A stretch of DNA of 64,000 nucleotides, taken from VXNE01 sp965203615 (GTDB lineage: Bacteria; Pseudomonadota; Gammaproteobacteria; Pseudomonadales; Azotimanducaceae). A program made the translations under genes and the position numbers. The notes beneath the pieces are model-generated. The model did no database searches and was not told the DNA's origin. It saw only the letters and a program-made list of their open reading frames with translations. This document shows positions 8,377-17,999 of this stretch, one piece after another; within the stretch, counting starts at the first letter, position 1, and the number at the start of each line of letters is the position of its first letter. Location of the stretch: assembly GCA_965203615.1 (NCBI GenBank), contig OZ241900.1, positions 2,356,001-2,420,000 of the forward strand, given 5' to 3'.

Positions 8377-9555
8377 ATGGCCATCCTGCAGGACGTTCGG
8401 GTGCTGGACTTCAGCCGCTACATCGCGGGGCCGTTCTGCGGCATGTTGCTGGGCGACCTCGGCGCCGACGTCATTCGAATCGAGAAGGTGGACGGCAGCG
8501 AGGACCGCTTCTACCAGTCGGTGACCGAAGACGGCCAGGGCGCCACGTTCCTGGCATTGAACCGGAACAAGCGCGGCATGACCCTGAATCCGCGCAAGCC
8601 GGAAGGCCAGGAAGTCCAGCGAAGGCTCATCGCCACCGCGGATGTCGTCATCGCGAACCTGCCGCCGGACACCCTCGCGTCCATGGGACTCGACTACGCC
8701 ACGCTGTCGGCCATCAAGCCGGACATCATCCTCATGACGAGCACCGCCTTCGGTTCCGGCGGCCCGTACGGGTCGCGGGTCGGTTTCGACGGCGTGGCGC
8801 AGGCGATGTCCGGCAACATGCACCTCACCGGGTACGAGGAGCCGTTGAAGAACCACCTGCCGTACGTCGACTACGCCACCGCGTCCCTGAATGCGGTGGG
8901 GACCCTGGCGGCGATCATCCACCGCATGCACACCGGCGAGGGCCAGCATGTGGAAGCAAGCCTCCTGGGATCGGCGCTCACGATCGCGAACGGTGTGCTG
9001 ATCGAGCAGGCGATCCTCGACAAGAACCGGGTCGGGACGGGGAACCGGGGCCAGACGTCGGCGCCGGCGGACCTGTTTCGGACCAGGGACGGCTGGGTTC
9101 TGGTGCAGGTGGTGGGCGACCCGCTGTTCGAGCGCTGGGTGAGACTGATGGGCGAACCGCATTGGCTCGAGGACCCCCGCTACGCGACCGACGAGTTGAG
9201 AGGCGACAACGGTGTCGACATCAGCAAGCGCACGGCGGCATGGACGGCGGAGCGGACCACGGCACAGGCGATGGAGGAACTGGCGGCCGCGCGCATCCCG
9301 TGCGGAGAGGTCTTGAAGCCGGCTGAAACCCTGGAAAACGAGCAGGTCGTGGACCGGGAGTTCTTCGAACCCGTCGACTATCCGGGACTTTCCCGACCGG
9401 CCCCGCTGGCCCGCATTCCCCTGGAGTTTTCCGGGGCCGACACCGGCATACGGCGAAGGGCACCGACGCTGGGGGAACACACGGACGAGATACTGGCGGA
9501 ACTGGGGTACGATGCGCCGACCATTAGAGACTTGCGTGCGCGCCGCGTTGTCTGA
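8377..9555 (+). CDS. CaiB/BaiF (family III) CoA transferase
   Basis: The protein of 392 residues begins AILQDVRVLDFSRYIAGPFCGMLLGDLGADVIRIE, the diagnostic start of family III CoA transferases, and continues with NRNKRGMTLN, FGSGGPY, a catalytic-Asp region LPYVDYATA near residue 168 and a GEHTDEIL.ELGY end. These enzymes move CoA between organic acids through an aspartyl-CoA thioester. The ATG at 8377 fits the usual N-terminus better than an ATG ten codons earlier. No dedicated pathway neighbour identifies the acid. Confidence 0.9.
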   Translation: MAILQDVRVLDFSRYIAGPFCGMLLGDLGADVIRIEKVDGSEDRFYQSVTEDGQGATFLALNRNKRGMTLNPRKPEGQEVQRRLIATADVVIANLPPDTLASMGLDYATLSAIKPDIILMTSTAFGSGGPYGSRVGFDGVAQAMSGNMHLTGYEEPLKNHLPYVDYATASLNAVGTLAAIIHRMHTGEGQHVEASLLGSALTIANGVLIEQAILDKNRVGTGNRGQTSAPADLFRTRDGWVLVQVVGDPLFERWVRLMGEPHWLEDPRYATDELRGDNGVDISKRTAAWTAERTTAQAMEELAAARIPCGEVLKPAETLENEQVVDREFFEPVDYPGLSRPAPLARIPLEFSGADTGIRRRAPTLGEHTDEILAELGYDAPTIRDLRARRVV

Positions 9556-9597
9556 CGGCGCGACGGATCGAGCGCGTATCGCCGTATAGGAAGAACT

Positions 9598-11210
9598 ATG
9601 GCCATCGCAAGAAAGACCCGCGGCTTCCTGGTTCTCATCGCCGTTGTGGGTGCCGGCGCCGCCTTCTCACTTTACGCCCTTGGACCATCGGCAGAGCGGA
9701 TCGACTATCGGCTCAGCGCCGTTGAGATGGGCGATATCGAAAGCGTCGTCCTGTCTGCCGGCACCCTGGCCGCGCTGAACACCGTGGTGGTCGGTTCGCA
9801 GCTATCCGGACAGGTGGCCGAACTGCACGCGGACTTCAACGATACCGTGGATGCCGGTGACCTCATCGCCCGTATCGACCCGAGGACCTTTGAGGCGCGC
9901 GTTCAGCAGAACGAAGCGGATGTCGCCGTCGCCAATGGCAACATCGCAAGCCGCAAGGCGGAACTGCAGCGGGCCGAGGCGACCCTGAGGCAGGCCGAGC
10001 GCGAACTCGAGCGCCGGCAGACGCTGCAGGAGCGCGGACACATTTCGGCGACCGAACTGGATCGGGACCTCACGACGGTCGAAACGTCGCAGGCGCAGGT
10101 CGCCGTGGCGGAGGCCTCCGTCGGCAACGCGATGGCGACGCTGGAGCAGCGCGAGGCGTCGCTGGCGCAATCGAAACTGGAGCTTGAGCGGACCTTCATC
10201 CGTTCTCCGGTGTCCGGCACCGTCATCAACCGTCAGGTGGAACTCGGCCAGACCGTGGCGGCGAGTTTCTCGGCGCCGGAACTGTTCGAGATCGGCCAGG
10301 ACCTGCACCGGATGAAGGTCGAGGCGAGCGTCGACGAGGCGGACATCGGCCGCATCCGCGAAGGCATGTCGTGCCGGTTCACGGTGGACGCTTACCCGGA
10401 TCGCCGCTTCTTCGGGCGCATACAGCAGGTTCGCAAGGCGCCGAGCGTCGTGCAGAACGTCGTGACGTACAAGGTGATCATCACCGCGGACAACAACGAC
10501 CTCGCACTGCTGCCCGGCATGACGGCCAGCGTGCAGATCGTATTGGGCAGCAAGAGCGATGTGCTCAAGGTGCCCAACGCCGCCCTGCGGTTCGCGCCGC
10601 GCGGGGTCGTTCGGGAGACGCAACCGCCGGCTGCCGCGCAGTTTGGTGGGGGTGATCGTGGCGGTGCCCAGGGGAGAGGTGGTCGAGGCGAAGGTTTCGG
10701 TGGCGGTACCCGCGGTGGAGACTTCGGAGGAGGCGGTCAGGGCGGCGGTTTCGCGGGAGGCGGTCAGGGCGGCGGCTTTGCCGGAGGTGGTCGCGGAGGC
10801 GGTCGGGGTGGCGGCCTGGCGGAAATGTTGCGGACCGAGATTGAGTTGACCCCCGAGCAGGACGAAAAACTGGACGAGATCATGCAAGCGCAACGCGACA
10901 GCATGCGCCGCGCGTTCCAGTCGGGAGGCGGTGACCGCGAAGCCATACGGTCCCGCATGCAGTCGATGCGCGCGGCGATGCAAAAGGATATCGAGGCCAT
11001 CCTGACGCCGGATCAACTGGAAAAATGGCAGGCCGTGCAGGAAGGGGCGGAAGGCCAGCGCCGGGCATCGGTGTGGCTATTGGGGGAGGACGGCGAACCG
11101 GAAGAGCGACGAGTCGTCGTCGGTCTGAACGACGACGAGTCGACGGAGGTCGTTTCGGGGCTCGAAGAGGGCGAAGACGTGATCGTGCGCGCGGTGCACC
11201 TGGAACACTG

Positions 11211-11211
<1 letters not shown>
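9598..11211 (+). CDS. MacA-like periplasmic adaptor (HlyD family) with glycine-rich and helical insertion
   Basis: This 537-residue membrane fusion protein has an N-terminal membrane anchor (residues 10-30), a lipoyl half (VVVGSQLSGQV), a long coiled-coil hairpin of about 110 residues, the second lipoyl half (RSPVSGTVINRQVELGQTV) and a beta-barrel domain (VPNAALRF). Between the barrel and the last membrane-proximal domain lie a Gly/Arg/Phe linker (about 350-407) and a helical segment (about 409-483) that opens with LTPEQDEKLDEI and closes with LTPDQLEKWQ, like Spy/CpxP-type LTxxQ helices. The stop codon overlaps the next ATG, so it is translationally coupled to the ABC ATPase. It would link the inner membrane pump to a TolC channel. 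Confidence 0.9.
10645..10818 (+). repeat. Glycine-rich tandem coding repeat inside the MacA-like gene
   Basis: The DNA encodes imperfect units of the form GGGQGGGFA / GGGRGGG. The repeated nucleotide blocks (GGCGGT with GGAGGC) make slippage likely, so the linker length may vary between strains. It separates the adaptor barrel from the inserted helical domain. Confidence 0.75.
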
Positions 11212-11898
<687 letters not shown>

Positions 11899-11912
<14 letters not shown>

Positions 11913-13131
11913 ACTCGTGCGCGTCTCTTTCGACGCGCTGCGCGTGAACCTGCTGCGCAGCGTGCTGACAATGCTCGGCATCGTCATCGGCGTCGCAGCC
12001 GTCATCGCCATGGTTACGGTGGGTGCGGGCGCGCAGGCGGAAGTCGACAGGCAGATCGAAGCGCTCGGCAGCAACGTGCTGATGGTCAGGTCCGGGTCGC
12101 GCTGGTTCGGCGGTGCCCGCACCGCTGCCGGGAGTACCCAGTCCCTGACGGTGGAGGACACGCGGGCGCTCAAGGCGGAGATTCCGGAAATCGCGGCGGC
12201 CGCATCCGCGAATCGGGGGTCGGGACAGGTGGTCGTGGGAAACATGAACTGGTCGACCACCATCTATGGCATCGACGCGGACTACATGATTGCCCGCAAC
12301 TGGGAGTTGGCGCAGGGCCGGGAGTTCGAGCCGGCCGAGTTTCGAAACGGCGCCAAGGTCGCCCTGTTGGGGAACACGGTGGTCGAGGAGCTGTTCGGCG
12401 CCGGCAACGTCGTCGGCCAGGCCATACGCATCAAGAACGTCCCGTTCACGGTCGTCGGAGCGCTCAAGGCAAAGGGCCAGTCTTTCGGCCCGTGGGATCA
12501 GGACGACACCATCATGGTCCCGTTCAAGACAGCCGAGGGCAGGCTGCTCGGCAAGTCCGCGCACCGCACGGGTTCTGTCCGGGACATATACGTCTCGGTG
12601 GGAGATGCGGATGCGATGGATCTCGTTGAACTGGACATCACCGAACTTCTGCGCCAGCGCCACCGAATCGGTCCGGGCGAGCAGGACACCTTTTCGATCC
12701 GCAACATGACCGAGATGGTGGAGGCGCGCGTCGAGGCGAGGCAGATATTCAACATGCTGCTCGCCGCCGTCGCGTCGGTGTCGCTCGTCGTCGGCGGGAT
12801 CGGCATCATGAACATCATGCTGGTGTCCGTCACCGAACGCACCCGGGAGATCGGCCTCAGAATGGCGGTCGGGGCGAAGGAGCGCGACATCATGCTGCAG
12901 TTCCTGGTGGAAGCCGTGACGCTATGCCTGCTCGGGGGCCTGATCGGCATTGTCGTCGCGCTGACGATTACCGTTGCCGTGGCCGAGATCGCCGGTTGGC
13001 CGGTCCTCGTGCAGTGGCCCATCGTCATCATCGCGATCGCGTTCTCCGCTGCCATCGGGGTATTTTTTGGTTTCTATCCCGCGCGCAAGGCCGCGGCGAA
13101 GGATCCGATCGAAGCGCTGCGCAGCGAGTAG
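11899..13131 (+). CDS. MacB-like ABC transporter permease (FtsX family)
   Basis: The 410 residues show the MacB layout: one N-terminal membrane helix (LTMLGIVIGVAAVIAMVTV), a large periplasmic domain with SIRNM-containing linker, and three C-terminal helices starting at LLAAVASVSLVVGGIGIMNIMLVSVTERTREIGLRMAVGAK, the FtsX signature. It ends with YPARKAAAKDPIEALRSE, also typical. Together with the adaptor and ATPase it would form an inner membrane mechanotransmission pump exporting peptides, macrolide-like compounds or lipids from the periplasm. The substrate is unknown. Confidence 0.92.
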
Positions 13132-13264
13132 CGCAGGGCCGGAATTGGCGCGGGCGGCCAATGCCGTCCGCGGTGTCCCTGATGGACACGCGGTCTTGAA
13201 TTCGCTTACCTTCAATTGACATGGCCCCGTTGCGGGCCTGACACCACTCCGGGGAGGAACCTGC

Positions 13265-14152
13265 ATGCGCTTCAGCGTGTGCCTCAAGACGCACGAGCCT
13301 TTCGACGACCTGGTCGAGGTGGCCGCCCACGCCGAGCGCACCGGCTGGGACGGCATCTGGTACACCGACCACTTCCACGCCGGCCCGGGAGAGCCCCGAC
13401 CCGAATGCTGGATCACGCTCGCTGCGCTGGCCGCGCGCGTGCCCCGCGTCCGCATCGGCCCGCTGGTCACCGGAAACACTTTCCGCCACCCCCCGGTGCT
13501 GGCAAAAATGGCGGCCACTCTGGATCACATCAGTGGCGGCCGTGTCGTCCTGGGCCTCGGATCCGCCTGGTCCGAGAACGAGCATCGCCAGTACGGCATC
13601 CCCTACTACACCGTGCACGAGCGACTGCGGCGGCTCGACGAGGCGTGTGCCGTGATCAAGCTGCTGTTCAACCAGTCCGTCAGCGACTTCGACGGCCGCT
13701 ACTACCAGCTCGAACGCGCAACCCTGGAGCCGAAACCCGTGCAGGATCCCTTGCCGCTCCTGATCGGCGGTGGCGGCGAGAAGATGACGCTCAGGATCAC
13801 CGCCAGGCATGCCGACGAGTGGAACATCTACGGCAACGTGGAGACGCTGAAACGCAAGATGCGCATCCTGGACCAGCACTGCGAGGATCTGGGGCGCGAC
13901 CCGAGGGAGATCCAGCGATCCGCCGCCGCGGCGTTGTGGATGAGCGACGACAAGGCGTTCATCGATGATCTGAAACGCCGTGACAGGGGACAGGGGGCCA
14001 TGATCGGTTCGGTCGAGGAGATCCGGGAGGTCGTCGAGCAGTACGAAGCCATCGGCGTGGACGAACTGATCGTGCCGGACTACAACCTCGGCTCGAAGGC
14101 GCAGCGCATCGCGGCGATGGACGCGTTCATCAAGGAGATCGTGGGGCGGTAG
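13265..14152 (+). CDS. LLM-class F420- or flavin-dependent oxidoreductase (copy 3)
   Basis: The 295-residue protein starts MRFSVCLKTH and contains WDGIWYTDHFHA, VRIGPLVTGNTFRHP, LDHISGGRVVLGLGSAW and PLLIGGGGEKMTLRI, the pattern of short luciferase-like enzymes often annotated F420-dependent. F420 use is inferred; I see no F420 biosynthesis genes here. A GGGGAGGA box precedes the ATG. It converges on a VOC-family gene 21 nt beyond its stop. Confidence 0.87.
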   Translation: MRFSVCLKTHEPFDDLVEVAAHAERTGWDGIWYTDHFHAGPGEPRPECWITLAALAARVPRVRIGPLVTGNTFRHPPVLAKMAATLDHISGGRVVLGLGSAWSENEHRQYGIPYYTVHERLRRLDEACAVIKLLFNQSVSDFDGRYYQLERATLEPKPVQDPLPLLIGGGGEKMTLRITARHADEWNIYGNVETLKRKMRILDQHCEDLGRDPREIQRSAAAALWMSDDKAFIDDLKRRDRGQGAMIGSVEEIREVVEQYEAIGVDELIVPDYNLGSKAQRIAAMDAFIKEIVGR

Positions 14153-14173
14153 GCATTCGCGCTGCGTTGCCTT

Positions 14174-14599
14174 TCAACCGGCCAGTTCGATCGTCTCCGC
14201 GCACTCCTCGAACACTTGGATGAGGGCCCCGAACGTATCCTTGGGATGCAGGTAGAAGTGCTTGAAACTCGCTCGCTCATCGTTGTACCCGAGCACCCTG
14301 ATGCCTTTTGACTCGAAGTAGGCACGCGCCTCGGCGAGGTCGTCCACAGCGCAGGAGATGTGATGGAACCCTTCGCCGTACTTGGCCAGGTACTCGCCGA
14401 CGGCGCCCTCTCCCGGCGTTCGCGGCGACACCAATTCGACCTTCTTGCCGCCGAGCCGGAAGGTGATCCAGTCAAAGCCCTCTGCCGGTGATTCTCCGGC
14501 ATCGGGCAGTGGCTCGGCGCCGAGAATTTCGCAGAACAGCTTCCGCGCCCTGTCCATGTCCAGGACGCCTATCGATACGTGGTCAAGTCGTGTCAGCAC
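14174..14599 (-). CDS. VOC family protein, methylmalonyl-CoA epimerase-like
   Basis: The 141 residues form two VOC beta-alpha-beta-beta-beta modules. Candidate metal ligands are His in LDHVSIGV (residue 7), His in FHHISCAV in the middle, and Glu in IQVFEE at the end, as in methylmalonyl-CoA epimerase and glyoxalase I relatives. The GTG start follows GGGAGA by 8 nt. The family covers epimerases, lyases and dioxygenases, so the exact reaction is uncertain. Confidence 0.75.
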   Translation of the reverse strand: MLTRLDHVSIGVLDMDRARKLFCEILGAEPLPDAGESPAEGFDWITFRLGGKKVELVSPRTPGEGAVGEYLAKYGEGFHHISCAVDDLAEARAYFESKGIRVLGYNDERASFKHFYLHPKDTFGALIQVFEECAETIELAG

Positions 14600-14687
14600 T
14601 TGTGGATTCTCCCTTGGCTAGCGATCCCGAACGCGGTGCATCGCCGTGTAACATGTCCATGCAGTGTAGCGCGCGGGAGATAGTGGC

Positions 14688-15260
14688 TTGGCGGACGGCG
14701 GAAGGCGAGCGCAGCGATTTCGGGCCAGGCGGACAGTCGCCTGGTTGATCGTCCTCGCGAGCGTCGGAATGGCGTTGACGGGCTGCCAGTACCAGCACGT
14801 CGACCCGCCCTCCAGCTTCGATCTGAGCGGCTCCTGGGTTCTCGATGCTCGCAAGAGCGACGCGGCACCCGACCCGGACGAGATACGTCGGCGCGAGGAC
14901 AGGGACGTGCTGCGGGGCAGGCAGCGCGACGCGCGGGCGTCGAGCGCGTTCGTGGTGCACGACTTCCCGGTCGTCGGCGCCACGCGCATGGTCATCGAGC
15001 AGGACGAGTACTCGATGGGTATCGACTACGACGGCGGTGTCGCCTACCGGGATGTGACCTGGGGCGAGCGCGAGCGCAACTATTGGACCGTTCGTGCGGG
15101 CTGGCGCAACGACGCACTGGTGATCGAGTCCCGCCGCGACCCGATCAGCGGCACCGAGACCATGCGCCTGGAAGAAAACGGACGCCGTTTGCGCGTGGAA
15201 GTGTCCGTCAGGACCGGGGGCCAGGATGTGCGCGTGGAGCGGGTGTTCGTGCGGCAATAG
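14688..15260 (+). CDS. Putative lipoprotein of unknown function
   Basis: The 190-residue product has an Arg-rich start, a hydrophobic segment (VAWLIVLASVGMALTGC) and a lipobox ending at LTGC, so it is probably a lipoprotein. The rest includes DLSGSWVLDARKSDAAP and two Trp-containing strands, resembling lipocalin-like or META-like beta barrels where SGSW motifs recur; this is weak. TTG at 14688 is chosen because GGGAGA lies 7 nt upstream; there is no better start before the signal peptide. The gene precedes tRNA-Asn. Confidence 0.7.
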   Translation: MADGGRRAQRFRARRTVAWLIVLASVGMALTGCQYQHVDPPSSFDLSGSWVLDARKSDAAPDPDEIRRREDRDVLRGRQRDARASSAFVVHDFPVVGATRMVIEQDEYSMGIDYDGGVAYRDVTWGERERNYWTVRAGWRNDALVIESRRDPISGTETMRLEENGRRLRVEVSVRTGGQDVRVERVFVRQ

Positions 15261-15340
15261 TTGGCGGGCGGAACAGGCGCTTTGCGCCCGCCGAACATCC
15301 CACTTTCGGCGGAGTTTGCCTGATATACTGCGCCGCCGGT

Positions 15341-15416
15341 TCCGCCTTAGCTCAGTTGGTAGAGCAGCTGACTGTTAATCAGCGGGTCGCTGGTTCGAGC
15401 CCAGCAGGCGGAGCCA
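15341..15416 (+). tRNA. tRNA-Asn (anticodon GTT)
   Basis: A 76-nt cloverleaf: acceptor TCCGCCT pairs with AGGCGGA, D-loop AGCTCAGTTGGTAGAGC, anticodon arm CTGAC-TGTTAAT-rich loop with GTT anticodon, T-loop GGTTCGAGCC, discriminator G and an encoded CCA. It closely resembles enterobacterial tRNA-Asn. A TATACT -10 candidate lies at 15324-15329, though no convincing -35 was found. Confidence 0.95.
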
Positions 15417-15472
15417 AATTGCTTCCTCTTGAGTGTGCCGGTGTGTCGAGTCGGCGTTCCAGCCAATTGACC

Positions 15473-15886
15473 CTATGCCTGCAGCAGGCGCCGCTGCAGC
15501 AACAACTGCATGTCACGCCGCCCGTCCGCGATGACGAGGACGTAGACCGTCTCCTCGATCACCCGGTAGATGATGCGGTAGGGCTTGAGGAAGACCTCCC
15601 GGTACTCTCGACTCCCAATGTCGAGCAACTCGCCCGGATAGCTCCCACGCTGGGGATGCTCGGACAGACTCTGGAACGCACTCTCGATCTGATCCAGTAC
15701 GTAGTCCGCCCGGGCCTGCGAATTGTGGCGCGCGATGTAATCGCAGATCTTGCATGGAAGTATGTTTCCGGCGACGGAGGAAATGCTGGCACTTCCTTAC
15801 GCGTCAGCGGTCGGGGAAGCTCCCCCGGCTGAGGGCTCCTGGAGGTCACGGGCTGCGTCATCGGTGAGCAGAACCCGAAAGGCCAT
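15473..15886 (-). pseudogene. RelE/ParE-type toxin gene split by a dispersed repeat
   Basis: Reading from the ATG at 15886 gives MAFRVLLTDDAARDL, the usual N-terminus of this toxin group, then repeat-derived residues and an in-frame TAA at 15799-15797. Past the repeat the same frame resumes with CDYIARHNSQARADYVLDQ and runs through REYREVFLKPYRIIYRV to the stop at 15475, the normal C-terminal two thirds. The extra ~33 codons keep the frame, but the TAA ends translation after 29 residues. RelE/ParE proteins cleave mRNA or poison gyrase; this copy should be inactive. The ATG overlaps the antitoxin stop (TGATG), as in intact operons. Confidence 0.85.
15750..15842 (-). repeat. Dispersed ~90-bp palindromic repeat, copy B (inside the toxin gene)
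   Basis: The segment lies between the codons for toxin residues DL and CDYIA and matches copy A at 192-280 over its whole length with scattered differences and small indels. It holds the hairpin CAGC-c-GGGG / CCCC-gacc-GCTG and carries the TAA that truncates the toxin. Because the flanking toxin halves are otherwise intact, this copy gives good evidence that the element inserts as a unit. I could not define a target duplication. Confidence 0.82.
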
Positions 15887-16149
15887 CAGCGCTCCCGCAG
15901 CCGCTCGATCACGTCCGCTGCGGGCTGCACCTGCTCGGCCTCGATCTGCCGGTTGCCCAAGGCAAGTATCTTGAGCAGCGCCATCGTCTCCTGCGTCTTC
16001 TCGAAGCTGTCAATGTCCTGCAGGACGACCTTGGCAGTGCCGTTCTGGGTGATGACCAGCGGCTCTCCTCGGTTGCCGAGCGTGCGCACTATCTCCGAGG
16101 CGTGGGCCTTGAGGTAACTGATGGGCTTGATCTGGCTGGACAGTCTCAT
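15886..16149 (-). CDS. Phd/YefM-type antitoxin
   Basis: The 87-residue protein reads MRLSSQIKPISYLKAHASEIVRTL then GEPLVITQNGTAKVVLQDIDSF, the typical Phd/YefM DNA-binding and dimerisation domain. The C-terminal half (ALLKILALGNRQIEAEQ) would wrap the toxin. The ATG at 16149 follows AAGGAG; an upstream ATG adds 12 residues without homology. Such antitoxins bind and neutralise their toxin and repress the operon. Here the partner is truncated by a repeat, so the antitoxin is an orphan unless it acts on another toxin. Confidence 0.87.
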   Translation of the reverse strand: MRLSSQIKPISYLKAHASEIVRTLGNRGEPLVITQNGTAKVVLQDIDSFEKTQETMALLKILALGNRQIEAEQVQPAADVIERLRER

Positions 16150-16365
16150 GGGTGCTTTCTCCTTGCAGGTCCGAATGTAGTCCACAAACAGGTCTAATCA
16201 CAAGGACGGACGTCATGGGGCTGGCGCGCGCCAACGACCGGTTCGGCTCCAGCTTTCTCGCGGACGACGCGTAGGTTAATCTCGTGAATTCCTGCCGTCG
16301 GTTTTTGAGCCACCCAGCATTAACTCAAGACTGCGCGGTTTTCTGCCTGCGGGAGAGGGAAGCGC

Positions 16366-17133
16366 TTGCGAACCATTGACTCGACGACCAATCGTTTCGG
16401 GGGGATCCTGCCCCGGGCCGGAGCCTTGGAAGAAGACCCGGAGTCTTTCTCCGAACAGTTGCGCCACTCCCTGGCGGCGTGGAAGAAGGAAGGCTATCTC
16501 GTCGTCTGGCTGGAAGTCCCCATCGCCAAATCGGCGCTCATCCCCGTGGCCGTTGAACAGGGCTTCAGCTTCCACCACAGCGGGGAGGCTTACCTCATGC
16601 TCACCCTTCAGTTGAAGGAAGGGGCGTTTGTTCCGGGTTACTCCACTCACTTCGTCGGCGCGGGCGGCGTAGTGATCAACGACCGGGAGGAGCTACTGGT
16701 GGTTTGCGAGAACTACCTCGTTTCAACCAACCGTCCGCCGTTCTTCAAGCTGCCCGGCGGGCTTCTGCATCAGGGTGAACACCTGGTGACGGGGGTCATG
16801 CGCGAAGTGCACGAGGAGACCGGAATCGAGACGGAGTTCGAACGCGTCGTCTGCTTCCGCCACTGGCACGGATACCGGCACGGCAAGTCCGACATCTACT
16901 TTGTCTGTCACTTGCGGCCACTCAACGAGACCATCGTCAGGCAGGAGGAGGAGATCGCCCAGTGCCTGTGGATGCCCCTGCAGGAGTACCTGGATGCCGA
17001 TGGGGTGAGCCTGTTCAACAAGGAGATCGTCCGGGCCGCGCTGACCGACACCGGCGTGGTCCCGACGGAGATCGTCGGGCACCGCGACCCCGAACTGCAC
17101 GAATTCTTCATGCCGACGGAGTTGGGTTCGTAA
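16366..17133 (+). CDS. Nudix hydrolase with N-terminal pre-Nudix domain (NUDT6/plant-type)
   Basis: The 255-residue protein has an N-terminal alpha/beta pre-Nudix domain (LAAWKKEGYLVVWLEVPIAKSALIPVAVEQGF) followed by a Nudix fold starting VGAGGVV. The Nudix box runs from residue 132 to 154: G-LLHQG-E-HLVTGVM-REVHEETGI, with all catalytic residues present. This arrangement is known from NUDT6 and plant ADP-ribose/NADH-type Nudix enzymes; the substrate here is not determined. The TTG start follows GGGAGAGGGA by 5 nt. The next gene is 49 nt downstream. Confidence 0.85.
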   Translation: MRTIDSTTNRFGGILPRAGALEEDPESFSEQLRHSLAAWKKEGYLVVWLEVPIAKSALIPVAVEQGFSFHHSGEAYLMLTLQLKEGAFVPGYSTHFVGAGGVVINDREELLVVCENYLVSTNRPPFFKLPGGLLHQGEHLVTGVMREVHEETGIETEFERVVCFRHWHGYRHGKSDIYFVCHLRPLNETIVRQEEEIAQCLWMPLQEYLDADGVSLFNKEIVRAALTDTGVVPTEIVGHRDPELHEFFMPTELGS

Positions 17134-17182
17134 GCCAGCACCGTCCGGGCAATAGCCTGCAATCCAACACGAGGTAACAGTT

Positions 17183-17992
17183 ATGCCTGATCGGATGCCT
17201 GCCGAACCGTACGAGGTCTATGCGATCCGCTACGCGCACTTTGACCGGCCCGCCAGGGACAATTTCATCTTTGGCGACATTCACGACGGCCCGATGCCGC
17301 TCGACTTTTTCATCTGGGCGATCGTCGGGAACGGAAAGACCTTCGTCGTGGATCTTGGCTTCGAACACGGTGTCGCCGAGCGCCGGGGCCGCTCGATCAT
17401 GCGCCTGCCATCCGAAGGCCTGCAGATGCTCGGCATCGATGGGAACAAGGTCGAGGACGTTATCGTGACGCACCTGCACTACGACCACGCCGGCGATCTC
17501 TCCTCGTTTCCGAACGCGAAGCTGTACCTGCAGGATCGCGAAATGGCGTTCGCTACCGGCCGGCACATGGGCCACCAGCGCATGCGCCAGGTCTTCGACG
17601 TGGAGTACGTCTGCGACTTCGTTCGGGCCGTATACGACGACCGCGTGGTGTTCATTGACGGTGAGCAGGAGATCGCGCCCGGGATCAGCGTGCATCACAT
17701 CGGTGGACACACGGACGGCCATCAGTCCGTGCGCGTCTGGACCGAGAGCGGATGGCTGGTGCTGGCGTCGGACGCCGTGCACTTCTACGCCAACATGAAC
17801 GAGCAGAACCCGTTTCCGATCGTCTACGACGTGGGGGCCATGATCGAAGGGTACGAGACGATTCGAGGGTTGGCGGATGCGGAAGAGCTGATCATCCCGG
17901 GTCACGACCCGCTGGTTGTTGAGCGATTCCCGTGCCCGGACAAGGATTTCGATGGCGAGATCGTGCGGCTGGATCGGGGTCCAGCGGGTTAG
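17183..17992 (+). CDS. MBL-fold metallo-hydrolase, N-acyl homoserine lactonase-like
   Basis: The 269-residue protein has the binuclear zinc motif HLHYDHAGD at residues 97-105 (HxHxDH), a GGHTDGHQSV histidine further on, an SDAVHFY aspartate segment and a terminal PGHDP histidine. This order matches metallo-beta-lactamase lactonases such as AiiA relatives. Quorum quenching is possible but not shown; many members hydrolyse other lactones or esters. A GAGGTAACAG segment precedes the ATG. Confidence 0.87.
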   Translation: MPDRMPAEPYEVYAIRYAHFDRPARDNFIFGDIHDGPMPLDFFIWAIVGNGKTFVVDLGFEHGVAERRGRSIMRLPSEGLQMLGIDGNKVEDVIVTHLHYDHAGDLSSFPNAKLYLQDREMAFATGRHMGHQRMRQVFDVEYVCDFVRAVYDDRVVFIDGEQEIAPGISVHHIGGHTDGHQSVRVWTESGWLVLASDAVHFYANMNEQNPFPIVYDVGAMIEGYETIRGLADAEELIIPGHDPLVVERFPCPDKDFDGEIVRLDRGPAG

Positions 17993-17999
17993 GAGCTTC

